41,057 bases of DNA. It comes from a bacterium HR11 (GTDB taxonomy: Bacteria; Acidobacteriota; HRBIN11). Location: positions 1-41,057 of the forward strand of contig BEHN01000023.1 in the NCBI GenBank assembly GCA_002898535.1, written 5' to 3'. The notes beneath the pieces were generated by a model that did no database searches, was not told where the DNA came from, and saw nothing but the letters and a program-made list of their open reading frames with translations. How positions within the stretch are numbered: position 1 is the stretch's first letter; every line of letters begins with the position of its first letter. Position numbers and translations under genes: made by a program. This document shows, piece by piece, positions 1-7,499 of the stretch.

Positions 1-106
1 CGTCGGGCGGACTCGATTCTCGGTTTATAGATAGGACTCGCGGCCCGGGATGCAACACGGGCCGTCGGGCCTACCGAGCCCAGGCATAGGGCCAAGAGCT
101 CTCTTG
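1..106. other. Left-edge stretch, no supported gene
   Basis: I see no convincing gene here. Frame 1 on the plus strand stays open for nine codons and ends in TAG at 28-30, so it could be the tail of an upstream gene, but nine residues cannot be identified. The bases after it do not match any repeat family found elsewhere in the window. Confidence 0.3.
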
Positions 107-349
107 ACAGAGCCGTTCGGTTGGTAGGAAGTGCGATGGGAAGCGGAAAGGGTACCTCCACGAAAGCATGATTTTTCAAGCAGTCGGCCGATGGGCCGGT
201 GGGCAGTCGGCAGGTCGGCCGGTGGACCGGTCGGCCGACCTGCCTATCGGCCGACTTGCCCATCTGCCGAATGTTTGAAAAACCGTGCTTTCCGGGGGGA
301 TGGGAGAGATTGTTCTGACGCCATTCTCATGAACCGAACGGCTCTGTTG
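107..349. repeat. Composite inverted-arm element (ACAGAGCCGTTCGG ... CCGAACGGCTCTGT)
   Basis: The element opens with ACAGAGCCGTTCGGTT at 107-122 and closes with the complementary AACCGAACGGCTCTGT at 332-347. Inside lie an arm ending in TTTTTCAAGCAG, a core of GGCAG/GGCCGG-type octamers that turns into complementary CTGCC units near its middle, and a right arm with TTTGAAAAACCGTGCTTTCC. The left arm uses the variant with TCCACGAAAGCA, also seen at 35136-35205. The right arm uses the variant with TGACGCCATTCTCATGAACC, also seen at 10000-10065. Short ORFs through it on both strands read out as RSADRQMGRWAG-like low-complexity peptides and are not genes. Confidence 0.75.
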
Positions 350-394
350 ACCTCCGCACCCTTTGTTCCGGCGCTTTGCCCTGGGCCCCTTTCC

Positions 395-453
395 CGGAGA
401 CGCATGGAGGGGTGAGGGGAGACGCCCCGAGACGAGCCCGACGCACGGAGGCG
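395..453 (+). promoter_or_regulatory. Conserved leader of the GH108 genes, copy 1
   Basis: This stretch is nearly identical to the 60 bases just before the intact GH108 start at 21527. Both contain GGAGACGCATGGAGGGGTGA, a hairpin (GGGG/CCCC around an AGACG loop), GAGACGAGCCC and GCACGGAGGCG. The GGAGG near the end is a plausible ribosome binding site. Non-coding sequence conserved between diverged paralogues suggests a functional leader, but no known riboswitch class is recognised. Confidence 0.5.
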
Positions 454-949
454 ATGGCCATTAAGCCATCTTATAAAAGGTGCCTGAAAGCGTTCGCATA
501 AATCCGACCATAGACCCCAGACCATAGACCGGCTTGGGCCCAGGGGTCTATGGTCCATGGTCTGGGGTCGGATATTGGAGGAAGCCCGGGCGCTCTATTG
601 GGAAGATTATTGGAAGGCCGCGCGCTGTGACTTGCTACCGGCGCCGCTCAACGTAGTGGTCTTTGATGTCGCCGTGAATTCGGGGCCGGGGTTTGCTCTC
701 CGAATGCTTCAGGAGGTCTTGGGTGTATCCGTGACGGGCCGTTGGGACCGGAGGACGCAAGCGGCCCTGGAGGCTCTGCAACCGTCGGACCTCCGGGACG
801 TGACCGAGAGGCTCCTGAACTTGGGGGAACGCTTCTACCGCCAGAGAGTGCTCACAGATCCGACTCAGCTGAGGTACTGGCGGGGGTGGCTGGGTCGCGT
901 CGCCCGCCTACGTGAATATTGTCGAGAGTTTTGGGGCACTTTACAATGA
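454..949 (+). pseudogene. 5'-truncated GH108 muramidase (C-terminal peptidoglycan-binding part only)
   Basis: The original start appears to be ATG at 454, after the same leader as the intact gene at 21527, but that frame ends within 16 codons in inserted repeat DNA. Homology resumes near 576 and runs to the stop at 949. The readable frame from 557 contains YWKAARCD, NVVVFDVAVNSG and VTGRWDRRTQ, which match the C-terminal PG_binding_3-like region of the intact copy (YWKAAHCD, NVVIFDLAVNSG, VTGRWDRQTQ). The LysM domain and the catalytic VEGGYSN region, about 205 residues, are missing. The ATG at 557 lies inside a palindrome and has no ribosome binding site. It is most likely a remnant; expression as a cell-wall-binding fragment is possible but unsupported. 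Confidence 0.75.
465..573. repeat. ATAGACC palindrome inserted in the GH108 remnant
   Basis: The left part (CCATCTTATAAAAGGTGCCTG, then GCATAAATCCGACC) matches, in reverse orientation, the segment near 17305-17345. The right part is a large palindrome of ATAGACC/CAGACC heptamers and their complement GGTCTATGGTCCATGGTCTG. Related copies lie at 17209-17345, 26355-26490 and 26825-26905. It occupies the position where the intact paralogue carries its LysM and catalytic domains. Confidence 0.75.
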
Positions 950-983
950 CGAATGAAAATCTACATCCTTCGAGGGGATTCCC

Positions 984-1928
984 ATGCTCTGGTGGTGCTT
1001 CCCCCGTGGGGGCACCCCCGCTGGGCTCGCTTGGGCCTTCTGGGCCGTGAGCCTGCTATGGCCGCTCCCGGTCGGCCTCGGCCTGGGGGACCGAACGCCG
1101 GCGGTTCAGGAAGGTAGGGCTCCCGAGTCGTCCATCGACCGGCAACTACAAGAATGCGTCGATCGAGACCGGACGACGGCGGGCATGCTCCGATGTAGCA
1201 TAGAGGCTGAGCAGGCGTGGGAGCGGGAGGTCCAGCGGGCGTATGAAGCCCTCCTGCAGGAGCTGGATGAGCCGGGCCGGCGGGGCTTGCAGGAGGCTCA
1301 ACAGGCATGGGTCGCCTTCCGCGGTGCGGAGGTGGTCTGGCTCTCTCGACTTTTCAACATCCCCGTGGGCTCGATGTATCCGGTGCTGAAGGCCGGCGAC
1401 CGGATAGGCCTTGTCGAGGAACGGGCCTTACGGCTTCAATCGTACCAAGTGTCCCTTCGACTGGGAGGCGGCCCGCCGGGTCGAGTCCAGCCGAGGGAGG
1501 AAGAGGGGTCGGAGTCACCTATCGACCGGCGACTGCGGGCCTGTATCGAGCGAGACCCAACGACGGCGAACATAGTCCGGTGTAAGGAAGAGGCCTTGCG
1601 GGCCTGGGACCGAGAGCTCAATCGGGTGTATCGGGCCCTCATGCGGGAGCTGGATGCGCGGAAGCTGGGAAAAAGAGTCTGTGGAGAAGAAGAGGGCTAC
1701 TGTTGGCAGGCGCGCCCTGAAGTCGTGGCCTTGGCCCGCCAGGAACTGAGGTCGGCCCAGTGGGCATGGCTGACCTATCGGGACGCCGAGTTTGCCTGGA
1801 TCTCCTGGCTCTACGGCCGGAGGGAAGACCCCCGGTCGGCGCTCGCGGAAGTCGAGGAGCGGCTGTCCTTCGTGAAGGCGCGTGTCCAGAAGCTTAAGTG
1901 GTATCTGGAGATCTTGCGGGAGATCTAA
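984..1928 (+). CDS. Exported protein with two LprI-type (DUF1311) domains, copy A
   Basis: A 314-residue protein with a hydrophobic N-terminal segment (about residues 12-35) that looks like a signal peptide or anchor. Two related domains follow, at about 50-155 and 179-290. Each has the LprI family signature: a cysteine pair 13 residues apart (C58/C71 and C187/C200), then Trp-Asp/Glu-x-Glu-Leu-x-x-x-Tyr and a Gln-x-x-Trp-x-x-(Phe/Tyr)-Arg motif. LprI of Mycobacterium tuberculosis is described as a lysozyme inhibitor; that role is family knowledge, not shown here. The gene starts 34 bases after the truncated muramidase and is paralogous to 22663-23562, which follows the intact muramidase. An inhibitor or immunity role against GH108 activity is therefore inferred. 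ATG at 984 is preceded by GAGGGGATTCCC. Confidence 0.8.
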   Translation: MLWWCFPRGGTPAGLAWAFWAVSLLWPLPVGLGLGDRTPAVQEGRAPESSIDRQLQECVDRDRTTAGMLRCSIEAEQAWEREVQRAYEALLQELDEPGRRGLQEAQQAWVAFRGAEVVWLSRLFNIPVGSMYPVLKAGDRIGLVEERALRLQSYQVSLRLGGGPPGRVQPREEEGSESPIDRRLRACIERDPTTANIVRCKEEALRAWDRELNRVYRALMRELDARKLGKRVCGEEEGYCWQARPEVVALARQELRSAQWAWLTYRDAEFAWISWLYGRREDPRSALAEVEERLSFVKARVQKLKWYLEILREI

Positions 1929-2010
1929 GAGCAACGCGGAAAGTCAATAAAGGGCTACTACGTCTGAAAGACCGGCAAGCCCTCTATGAACGGGCACGGG
2001 GGGTCCTGCG

Positions 2011-2904
2011 ATGAAAGGGACAGAGCTCTGCCGACGGGCCTTGGGCCGTCCGGGGGTGTTCGTCCTGGCCGTCATCGTCTGGATGGGCGCGTGGGTCGGG
2101 GCCTTGGAGCTCATGGGGGCAGGGGCCGGCCCTGAAGGGCCCCGGGCGTCGCCGACGTGCGACCCGGGATTCATGGAGAGGGTCGTTCCGTCCTGGAAGA
2201 CGGGAGGCGCTCTGGCCCGGGACCCGACGCGGGTCGCGCCCGAGTGGTATCGGGTGACGAGGGGCGTGGTCGAGGTCGACGTCGCCTTTCCGGTCGTGTC
2301 CCCGGCCTTTCGGGCCCGGGTCCAGGGGTGGGTCGAGGAAGCGGTGCGGGAACTGGAGGAATCGGCGCGGCTACATGAGGAATCGCTACGCGAGCAGGGA
2401 GAGAGCCCGAGGGCGTCGCTCGAGGTCCGCTATGCCGTGGGGTACCTGGATAGCAAGCTCGTGAGTGTACTCCTGTGCGTGGGTGGCGCCGTGCGCGGTG
2501 CGGCACATCCGTGGTCGGACGCCTGGGTCCTGAACTTCCTGCCCGACGAGGACCGACCCCTGGAGACGGCCGAGATGTTTCGGCCCGGATGGCGGCCTGA
2601 AGCGGCCTGGCGGAGGACCTGCGCGCGCCAGATCGCCCGCCGGATGATTCGGGAGGAAAGCTTTTCGTCGTGCGGCATCGATGAGGACGAGGAAGCGTGC
2701 GTTCGGCGGGAGGCGGGAGAGTGGGAAGGGCATTTGTTGCACTATGAGGCCTGGGGTCGGGTCTGGCTGACGGCCGAGGGGCTCGTCTTTGTCTTCAGCA
2801 ACTTCCCCCATGCAGTGGGCGAGGTCCAGGGGTGTCGGGCGCCGTGGAAGGCCGCGAGGCCGGCTCTGCGGCCGGAGGTCCGCCGCCGACTCGGCCGACC
2901 GTAA
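2011..2904 (+). CDS. Exported DUF3298 (RsiV/PdaC-like) protein
   Basis: A 297-residue protein with an N-terminal hydrophobic segment (about residues 13-37) and a downstream region resembling DUF3298: a hydrophobic strand VVEVDVAFPVV, a helical segment, then DSKLVSVLLCVGGAVRGAAHPWSD with the typical (Ser)-(Val)-x-Gly-x-Ala-His pattern, NFLPDEDRPLETAEMF, and near the C-terminus WLTAEGLVFVFSNFPHAVG. DUF3298 occurs in the anti-sigma factor RsiV, whose extracellular domain binds lysozyme, and in peptidoglycan deacetylase PdaC. Cysteines at the DUF3298 core and in SSCGIDEDEEACV may form disulfides. It lies 82 bases after LprI-type copy A, so a cell-wall or lysozyme-sensing role is inferred. No sigma factor gene is next to it. 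Confidence 0.6.
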   Translation: MKGTELCRRALGRPGVFVLAVIVWMGAWVGALELMGAGAGPEGPRASPTCDPGFMERVVPSWKTGGALARDPTRVAPEWYRVTRGVVEVDVAFPVVSPAFRARVQGWVEEAVRELEESARLHEESLREQGESPRASLEVRYAVGYLDSKLVSVLLCVGGAVRGAAHPWSDAWVLNFLPDEDRPLETAEMFRPGWRPEAAWRRTCARQIARRMIREESFSSCGIDEDEEACVRREAGEWEGHLLHYEAWGRVWLTAEGLVFVFSNFPHAVGEVQGCRAPWKAARPALRPEVRRRLGRP

Positions 2905-2967
2905 CCGGCGGTCCCTGCGCCCCGGCGGTCGGGGATGGGATGCGACCCCCTCCAACGAAGCGGGGTC

Positions 2968-3006
2968 TGGTATCTTGCATCCTGTATCTTACATCCTGTA
3001 TCTTAC
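2968..3006. repeat. GATACAG/GATGCAA heptamer array before thrC
   Basis: On this strand the array reads as TATCTTGCATCCTG followed by two further TATCTTACATCCTG-like units, period about 7. It is the pyrimidine-rich orientation also found before several other start codons. An in-frame upstream extension of thrC through it exists but is rejected as coding. Confidence 0.7.
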
Positions 3007-3045
3007 CCCGCCTCGCGCCGGGTCCTGAAAAGGGGAGCTGTATCG

Positions 3046-4113
3046 ATGTGGCGTGGGATCATCCATGCGTACCGCCCCTTCCTGCAGGTCGCCCCGGTCG
3101 AGCCGGTCACCCTTCAGGAGGGCAACACCCCGCTGATTCCGGCGCCTCGCCTGGCCCGAGCCATCGAGCTTCCCGCCGCCCTCTACCTCAAGTACGAGGG
3201 CCTGAACCCCACGGGGTCCTTCAAGGACCGGGGCATGACGGCGGCCCTCACGCAGGCAGTCGCCGACGGGGCCCGGGCCGTCCTCTGCGCCAGCACGGGG
3301 AATACGGCCGCCTCGGCGGCCGCCTATGCGGCCCGAGCGGGCCTCCGGGCCTTCGTCCTGGTCCCGGCCGGTAAGGTCGCCCTCGGGAAGCTGGCCGGGG
3401 CGATGGCCTACGGGGCGACGGTCCTCGCCGTCGAGGGGAACTTCGACGTGGCCCTCGAGTTGGCCCGCCGGACGACGGCCACGTATCCGGTGACGCTCGT
3501 GAACTCCCTGAACCCCTATCGGTTGGAAGGCCAACAGACGGCCGCCTTCGAGGTCTGCGACCAGCTCGGCCGGGCCCCGGACTGGCTGGCGATCCCGGTC
3601 GGCAACGCCGGCAACATCACGGCGTACTGGAAGGGCTTTCGGGCATACTACCAGGCCGGTCGGGTCGCCGCCCTCCCGAGACTCCTGGGCGTCCAGGCCG
3701 AGGGCGCGGCGCCCCTGGTCTACGGTCGTCCCTTCGAGAAACCCGAAACCATTGCGACGGCCATCCGGATCGGACGACCGGCCCGGGGCGCCGAGGCCCG
3801 GCAGGCCGTGCAGGAGTCCGGCGGGATGTTCTTGGCCGTGTCGGACGAGGAGATCCTGCAGGCCTGGCGTCTGCTGGCGACGCTGGAGGGCGTCTTCGTC
3901 GAGCCGGCCTCGGCGGCGTCCATCGCCGGCCTCCGGCGGGCCTTGGCCGAGCGTCGGATTGAAGTCTCTTCCGACCAGACCGTCGTGGCCGTCCTGACGG
4001 GCCACGGGCTAAAGGACCCCGACGTCGTCCTTAAGACTCTGCCGGCCCCGATTCGGGTGAAGCCCGACTGGGACGCCTTCCGGGCCGTCCTGGAGCGGGC
4101 GATGGAAGCGTGA
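3046..4113 (+). CDS. thrC: Threonine synthase
   Basis: A PLP-dependent fold-type II enzyme converting O-phosphohomoserine to threonine, the last step of threonine synthesis. At 355 residues it has the compact bacterial size. GSFKDRGM carries the PLP-binding lysine (K60), ASTGNTAAS is the substrate/PLP Asn loop, and [14 protein letters not shown] is the phosphate-binding glycine loop. The start at 3046 is chosen because AGGGGAG lies eight bases upstream; the frame is open back to 2935, but that part only translates the heptamer array. The gene stands alone: no hom or thrB is adjacent, and it converges with the LuxC-type gene. Confidence 0.95.
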   Translation: MWRGIIHAYRPFLQVAPVEPVTLQEGNTPLIPAPRLARAIELPAALYLKYEGLNPTGSFKDRGMTAALTQAVADGARAVLCASTGNTAASAAAYAARAGLRAFVLVPAGKVALGKLAGAMAYGATVLAVEGNFDVALELARRTTATYPVTLVNSLNPYRLEGQQTAAFEVCDQLGRAPDWLAIPVGNAGNITAYWKGFRAYYQAGRVAALPRLLGVQAEGAAPLVYGRPFEKPETIATAIRIGRPARGAEARQAVQESGGMFLAVSDEEILQAWRLLATLEGVFVEPASAASIAGLRRALAERRIEVSSDQTVVAVLTGHGLKDPDVVLKTLPAPIRVKPDWDAFRAVLERAMEA

Positions 4114-4505
4114 ATGGGCAGGTAGGCAGTCGGCAATCGGTTGGGAGAAATGCTGTTCCCATCAGGGAAAACGGTGGCCCGGCCATCTCGATTTTTCAAG
4201 CTTCCTCCGGATGACCCGGCCAGGACGGGCGGTGCATGAGGAGGACACCCGCAGGACGGCGGGCTCTCTCCGGAAGCCACCGGCATGACGGCCGGTGTTC
4301 CGGGGATCAACGCCCGTCGCCCGACCGGCCGACCTGCCCATCTGCCCATCTGCCTATCTGCCGACCTGCCCATCTGCCCATCTGCCGAACACTTGAACAT
4401 CGTGCTTTGGTGGAGATGCCCTTTCCGCTCTCCATCTCACTTCTCACCTCCCGAACGGCTCTGTTATCCTGCATCCCCCGACCCCCGATCCGCAATCCCC
4501 ATTTT
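4114..4505. repeat. Composite repeat region between convergent thrC and luxC-like gene
   Basis: GGCAGGTAGGCAG-type units start right after the thrC stop. They are followed by the arm containing GGGAGAAATGCTGTTCCCAT (also near 9568, 27021 and, reversed, 35540), and three hairpins with the loop family AGGACG/ATGACG at 4213-4302: stems CCCGC/GCGGG and CACCGGC/GCCGGTG are clear. An octamer array CATCTGCC (4330-4388) and the arm ending in CCCGAACGGCTCTGTT (4450-4465) complete it. There is no separate simple terminator, so these hairpins may end transcription for both genes. Confidence 0.75.
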
Positions 4506-5789
4506 TCACTCCCGCTGACTGAACTCCACCAAGTCGAGCAGGCGGGGTCGGCCGTCGTGACAGCCGACGGCCGGGGGCTTCTGCAGGGTCCCCAGGGGAG
4601 CGAAGCGTTTGACCCCGACCCGGGCCAGCCGGCGGGCCAGGTCGTTCCAGGGTCGTCCCATGGCGTAGCCGACCGTCTGGAGGTGCCGTCGTTGAGGGGC
4701 CACGACGTCCGGCAAGCGGTCGAGGTCCTTGACGGACTTAACGAAGACAGACCGATAGGTGCACGTCGGTTCGAGGTCGGGCCGGGGCGTCCAGACGACC
4801 GTCCAGGCCGTGTCGTCGCTCATCCACACCTCGGCGTCGGGGTCGGCCAGCCATCGGGCCCGGAAGCTTCGGACCCGCATGGCCTCGCCGGGCGAAAGCC
4901 GCCGGCGGGGCCATCGGGCCTGCCATCGGCGGAGGGCCTCGGCGAGGTCCTCCCCGAAGTCCCGAGCGACGGCCCCGTCGTCCGTTTCGACGTAAGCGAC
5001 GTGGGGCGACATACAGCCTTGCTGGTCGAACCAGGCCACGTCCTCGGCCAAACGGTCGGCCGCTTCGGCTCGCCGGTCGGGCGCCTCGAGGATTTCCCGG
5101 CCGACGATGGCGAAGCTGATCCGATGAGGGTAGGGGAGCCATCGAGCCGTGCCCGGTACGAGGCCGCGCAGGGCGTCTAAAGTAGACTCATGACCATAGG
5201 CGACGACGACGTGGGCGGCCGCCAGGACGGTCCGGGTCGTCGCCTCGTCTTCGTGGGGCCATTCGGCGACGACGCCCAGGTCGGCCCAGTCCGGCCGCTC
5301 CCGGCAGAGGGCTTCCCAAAAAGCCGGGGCCAGGACGGGTTCATGACGGGAGACCCGGATCAGGAAGGGACCCCGCGTGAGGAGGCTGAAGACCAGGGCC
5401 AGCAGGGCCGGCCCCGGCAGGTTCCCCGGGAGCCACCACACCCGAAGGCCCGGGCTCGTGACGTACAAGCGCAGACCCCGGACCCGGTCGGGCCGGAAAT
5501 CCTCCAAGACGGTCGGGTCGCCGAATTCGGCCTGAAGGAGCTGTTCGAGGGCTTCCCGACGGACGGCCCGCAGGTGCTCGTCCAGGACGGCCGCCAGCAT
5601 GTCGGGGTGAAGGCCCGTATGGTCGTGTAGGGCCTCGAGGACCCGGCGGCGCTCCGGGTCGGACGGGTCCAGCCATCGGGTCGCGACGACGTGGACCGTC
5701 GCCAGGACTTCCGAGAGCGGTGGTGGCCGGTCGGCCCATCGGGCTGTCGCTCGGTCCAGGACGGCGGTGATCTCAGCGGCGTTGGTCAT
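4506..5789 (-). CDS. LuxC-type acyl-CoA reductase
   Basis: A 427-residue protein matching the acyl-CoA reductase (LuxC) family, which reduces fatty acyl-CoA or acyl-protein thioesters to aldehydes with NADPH using an ALDH-like fold. Visible features are VWWLPGNLPGPALLALVFSLLTRGPFLIRVS (cofactor region), HVVVAYGHESTLDALRG, and WFDQQGCMSPHVAYVE with the probable catalytic cysteine C259. The C-terminal half has LDRLPDVVAPQRRHLQTVGYAM. The start at 5789 (MTNAAEI) is chosen because the frame upstream only translates octamer repeats; no clear Shine-Dalgarno is visible. Its usual partner LuxE (acyl-protein synthetase) is not in the window. The substrate is unknown. Confidence 0.8.
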   Translation of the reverse strand: MTNAAEITAVLDRATARWADRPPPLSEVLATVHVVATRWLDPSDPERRRVLEALHDHTGLHPDMLAAVLDEHLRAVRREALEQLLQAEFGDPTVLEDFRPDRVRGLRLYVTSPGLRVWWLPGNLPGPALLALVFSLLTRGPFLIRVSRHEPVLAPAFWEALCRERPDWADLGVVAEWPHEDEATTRTVLAAAHVVVAYGHESTLDALRGLVPGTARWLPYPHRISFAIVGREILEAPDRRAEAADRLAEDVAWFDQQGCMSPHVAYVETDDGAVARDFGEDLAEALRRWQARWPRRRLSPGEAMRVRSFRARWLADPDAEVWMSDDTAWTVVWTPRPDLEPTCTYRSVFVKSVKDLDRLPDVVAPQRRHLQTVGYAMGRPWNDLARRLARVGVKRFAPLGTLQKPPAVGCHDGRPRLLDLVEFSQRE

Positions 5790-6018
5790 CTCGGGAATTC
5801 GGGAGTTCGGGAATTCGGGAGTTCGGCAGATAGGCAGATGGGCAGATGGGCAGATGGGCAGTGGGAATGCGGAATTCGGAATGGAACTCCAGGCCCCGAT
5901 CGTCCGAGCAAGGTCATCCCTATATCCCACCCCCGCTCGCCCGAACGGGGTCGCGGCCCATCCGGTAGTCCGGGAGTTCGGGAATTCGGCAGATGGGCAG
6001 ATGGGCAGTGGGAATACA
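5790..6018. repeat. Duplicated octamer block with REP-like hairpins
   Basis: GGGAATTCGGGAGTTCGGG-type units are followed by GGCAGATGGGCAGATGGGCAG and GTGGGAATGCGGAATTCGG. A degenerate REP-like hairpin (5892-5915) and a good one (CCCCGCTCG/CGAACGGGG, 5931-5952) follow, and then the whole start of the block occurs again (5970-6014). The stretch 5840-5927 is almost the same as 18440-18532. In transcription order this region has both blocks in the same orientation, unlike most gaps in the window. Confidence 0.75.
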
Positions 6019-7404
6019 CTACTGCGAGGCAGGGGTCGAAGCCCGGAGGCGGGCCACTTGACGGACCGCCTTGATGGCCTCGAAGGCGGCGGCCGCCAGG
6101 CTCTCGTCGGGACTGTCGAGGTACTTCTCCAGGAGCGGCAGGACGGCCGGGTCCTCGGCGTAGGCCGCCAGCCGAACGAGCCGGCGTCGTGTCCCGGCGT
6201 CGAGTCGGTCCATGTATCGGAACAGGGCCGGCAGGATGTCGGTGGCGTACTCCGTCACGTATGACGCCAGTTGGGCCGTCCGGGCCTCGTCGTCCTGCTG
6301 AAGCGTGCGGACGAAGCCGACGTCGTGGTCCGGTCGGCCCATCCGGAAGAGGGCGAAGTCCATCGCCAGGCGGACGGCGGGGTCTTCTTCCTGAAGGTAG
6401 GCCCGGCCGACGGCCTCGGCATTTTCGGATTTTCCGAGACGACCCAGGCCCTCGGCCGCATAGCGCCGGATTTCGGCCGACGGAGACATGAGACCCTGCA
6501 GGAAGACCGAGGCGGCCGGTCCGTATCCGATGTAGGCCAGACCTCGAAAGTAAATCTGCTGGCGCTCGGGCTTCCTTTCGGCCTGATAGGCCTTCCAGAG
6601 GGTTTCGCCCAGGGTCGGGATTTCCCGATGGCACTGGGCCAGAGCCCAGACGGCCCGTTCTAAAACGTCGGTGTCCGGCGCCTGCCACCAGGACAGCAGG
6701 CGGCTCAGGGCCGAGCAGGCTCGAATCTGACCGAGGCTCCAGAAGGCCCCGAGGACGACGTCCTTCGGTTGGGGCTCGCTCAAGAGCTGGACGAGGTCCG
6801 GCGCCAGTTCAAAGACCCAGAGGCGTCCCACGGCTTGGACGGCCATCGAAGTCCATCGGGCGTCTTTCGAGCGGACCCACTGGCGAAAGGCATCGACGAC
6901 AGCCGGGTGGACCCGCTTCCAGGGGACTCGCTCGGCCCGGGGCGGCCGAAAGAGCAGGGGGAGCACTTGTTGCAGGACCGTCGGGACCGGCGTGCCCAGG
7001 TAGTAAGCCAAGACGTAGCGATACGCCTCGACCCGATTGTCCCGGTCGACGTCTAAGAGGGCTTTCCCCAGGAAAGGCTCGACGGCGGGGTCCTGGATGG
7101 TCCCCAGGGCCCGGATCACGTGAAACCGCACCTTCGGCTCCCGGTCGTCCAGGGCGGCCCCCAGCGCCGGTATGGCCTCGACGGACTGGAGGTCTGCCAG
7201 CGTCTGGGCGGCCCGGATTTTCTCCTCGACGGATCCGTTTTGGAGCACCCGTTGCCAGTCGGCGGCCGTCAGGGGCGGATTTTGAGCCGCGGCACCGGCG
7301 GCGATGGATGCGAGATACAGGATGCAGGATACAGACACCAGCCCCGATCGCCCGAGCGGGGTCCTGCGGATGCAAGCGGCAGGGTAGGGGATGCCAATCG
7401 TCAT
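6019..7404 (-). CDS. Exported HEAT-repeat protein
   Basis: About 461 residues, mostly alpha-helical repeats with HEAT/PBS-lyase-like character: VEAIPALGAALDDREPKVRFHVIRALGTI, SAEIRRYAAEGLGRLG, EDPAVLPLLEKYLDSPDESLAAAAFEAIKAV. Such repeats are scaffolds or adaptors; no catalytic motif is seen. The N-terminus ends in LASIAAGAAAQN, a good signal-peptide cleavage region, so the protein is probably periplasmic or surface-exposed. The hydrophobic part SVSCILYL is encoded by a GATACAG/GATGCGA heptamer array and the preceding RRTPLGRSG by a REP-like hairpin. The start is uncertain: ATG 7404, ATG 7434, or a GTG at the codon before SVSCILYL (near 7335). It lies upstream of luxC in the same direction. 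Confidence 0.65.
   Translation of the reverse strand: MTIGIPYPAACIRRTPLGRSGLVSVSCILYLASIAAGAAAQNPPLTAADWQRVLQNGSVEEKIRAAQTLADLQSVEAIPALGAALDDREPKVRFHVIRALGTIQDPAVEPFLGKALLDVDRDNRVEAYRYVLAYYLGTPVPTVLQQVLPLLFRPPRAERVPWKRVHPAVVDAFRQWVRSKDARWTSMAVQAVGRLWVFELAPDLVQLLSEPQPKDVVLGAFWSLGQIRACSALSRLLSWWQAPDTDVLERAVWALAQCHREIPTLGETLWKAYQAERKPERQQIYFRGLAYIGYGPAASVFLQGLMSPSAEIRRYAAEGLGRLGKSENAEAVGRAYLQEEDPAVRLAMDFALFRMGRPDHDVGFVRTLQQDDEARTAQLASYVTEYATDILPALFRYMDRLDAGTRRRLVRLAAYAEDPAVLPLLEKYLDSPDESLAAAAFEAIKAVRQVARLRASTPASQ
7305..7370. repeat. Heptamer array and REP-like hairpin inside the HEAT-protein 5' end
   Basis: GATGCGAGATACAGGATGCAGGATACAG (period 7) is followed by a REP-like palindrome, CCCCGATCG paired with CGAGCGGGG, at 7341-7364. 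Both are translated as the signal-peptide region of the minus-strand HEAT protein. Confidence 0.75.
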
Positions 7405-7452
7405 AGGACTCGACCAGGGGCAATGGGTTCGCATGGCGGCGATGCTCGTCCG

Positions 7453-7481
7453 TTGCGAAGGATTCGGGCCACCGGTATGAT
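7453..7481 (+). promoter_or_regulatory. Sigma70-type promoter for the GT9 gene
   Basis: TTGCGA at 7453-7458 and TATGAT at 7476-7481 are separated by 17 bases. Transcription would start near 7488, leaving a short leader that holds the purine-rich AAGGGGAAAGGA before the TTG codon at 7500. Confidence 0.6.
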
Positions 7482-7499
7482 CGCCGAAGGGGAAAGGAA

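Noticed and set aside
131-558. Open frames on both strands across the first repeat element
   Set aside because: They translate octamer arrays into GRSAD/RQMGRWAG-like peptides, have no ribosome binding sites, and similar frames arise at every such array.
557-949. Functional small muramidase
   Set aside because: The catalytic glutamate region and LysM are absent, and the only ATG lies in a palindrome without a ribosome binding site.
2935-3045. N-terminal extension of threonine synthase by 37 residues
   Set aside because: The extension reads through heptamer repeats, and a proper ribosome binding site with an ATG lies at 3046, where homology to the family begins.
4236-5180. Long plus-strand frame opposite the LuxC-type gene
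   Set aside because: It is a shadow of the minus-strand gene in GC-rich DNA, starts in repeats, and its product has no recognisable domain.
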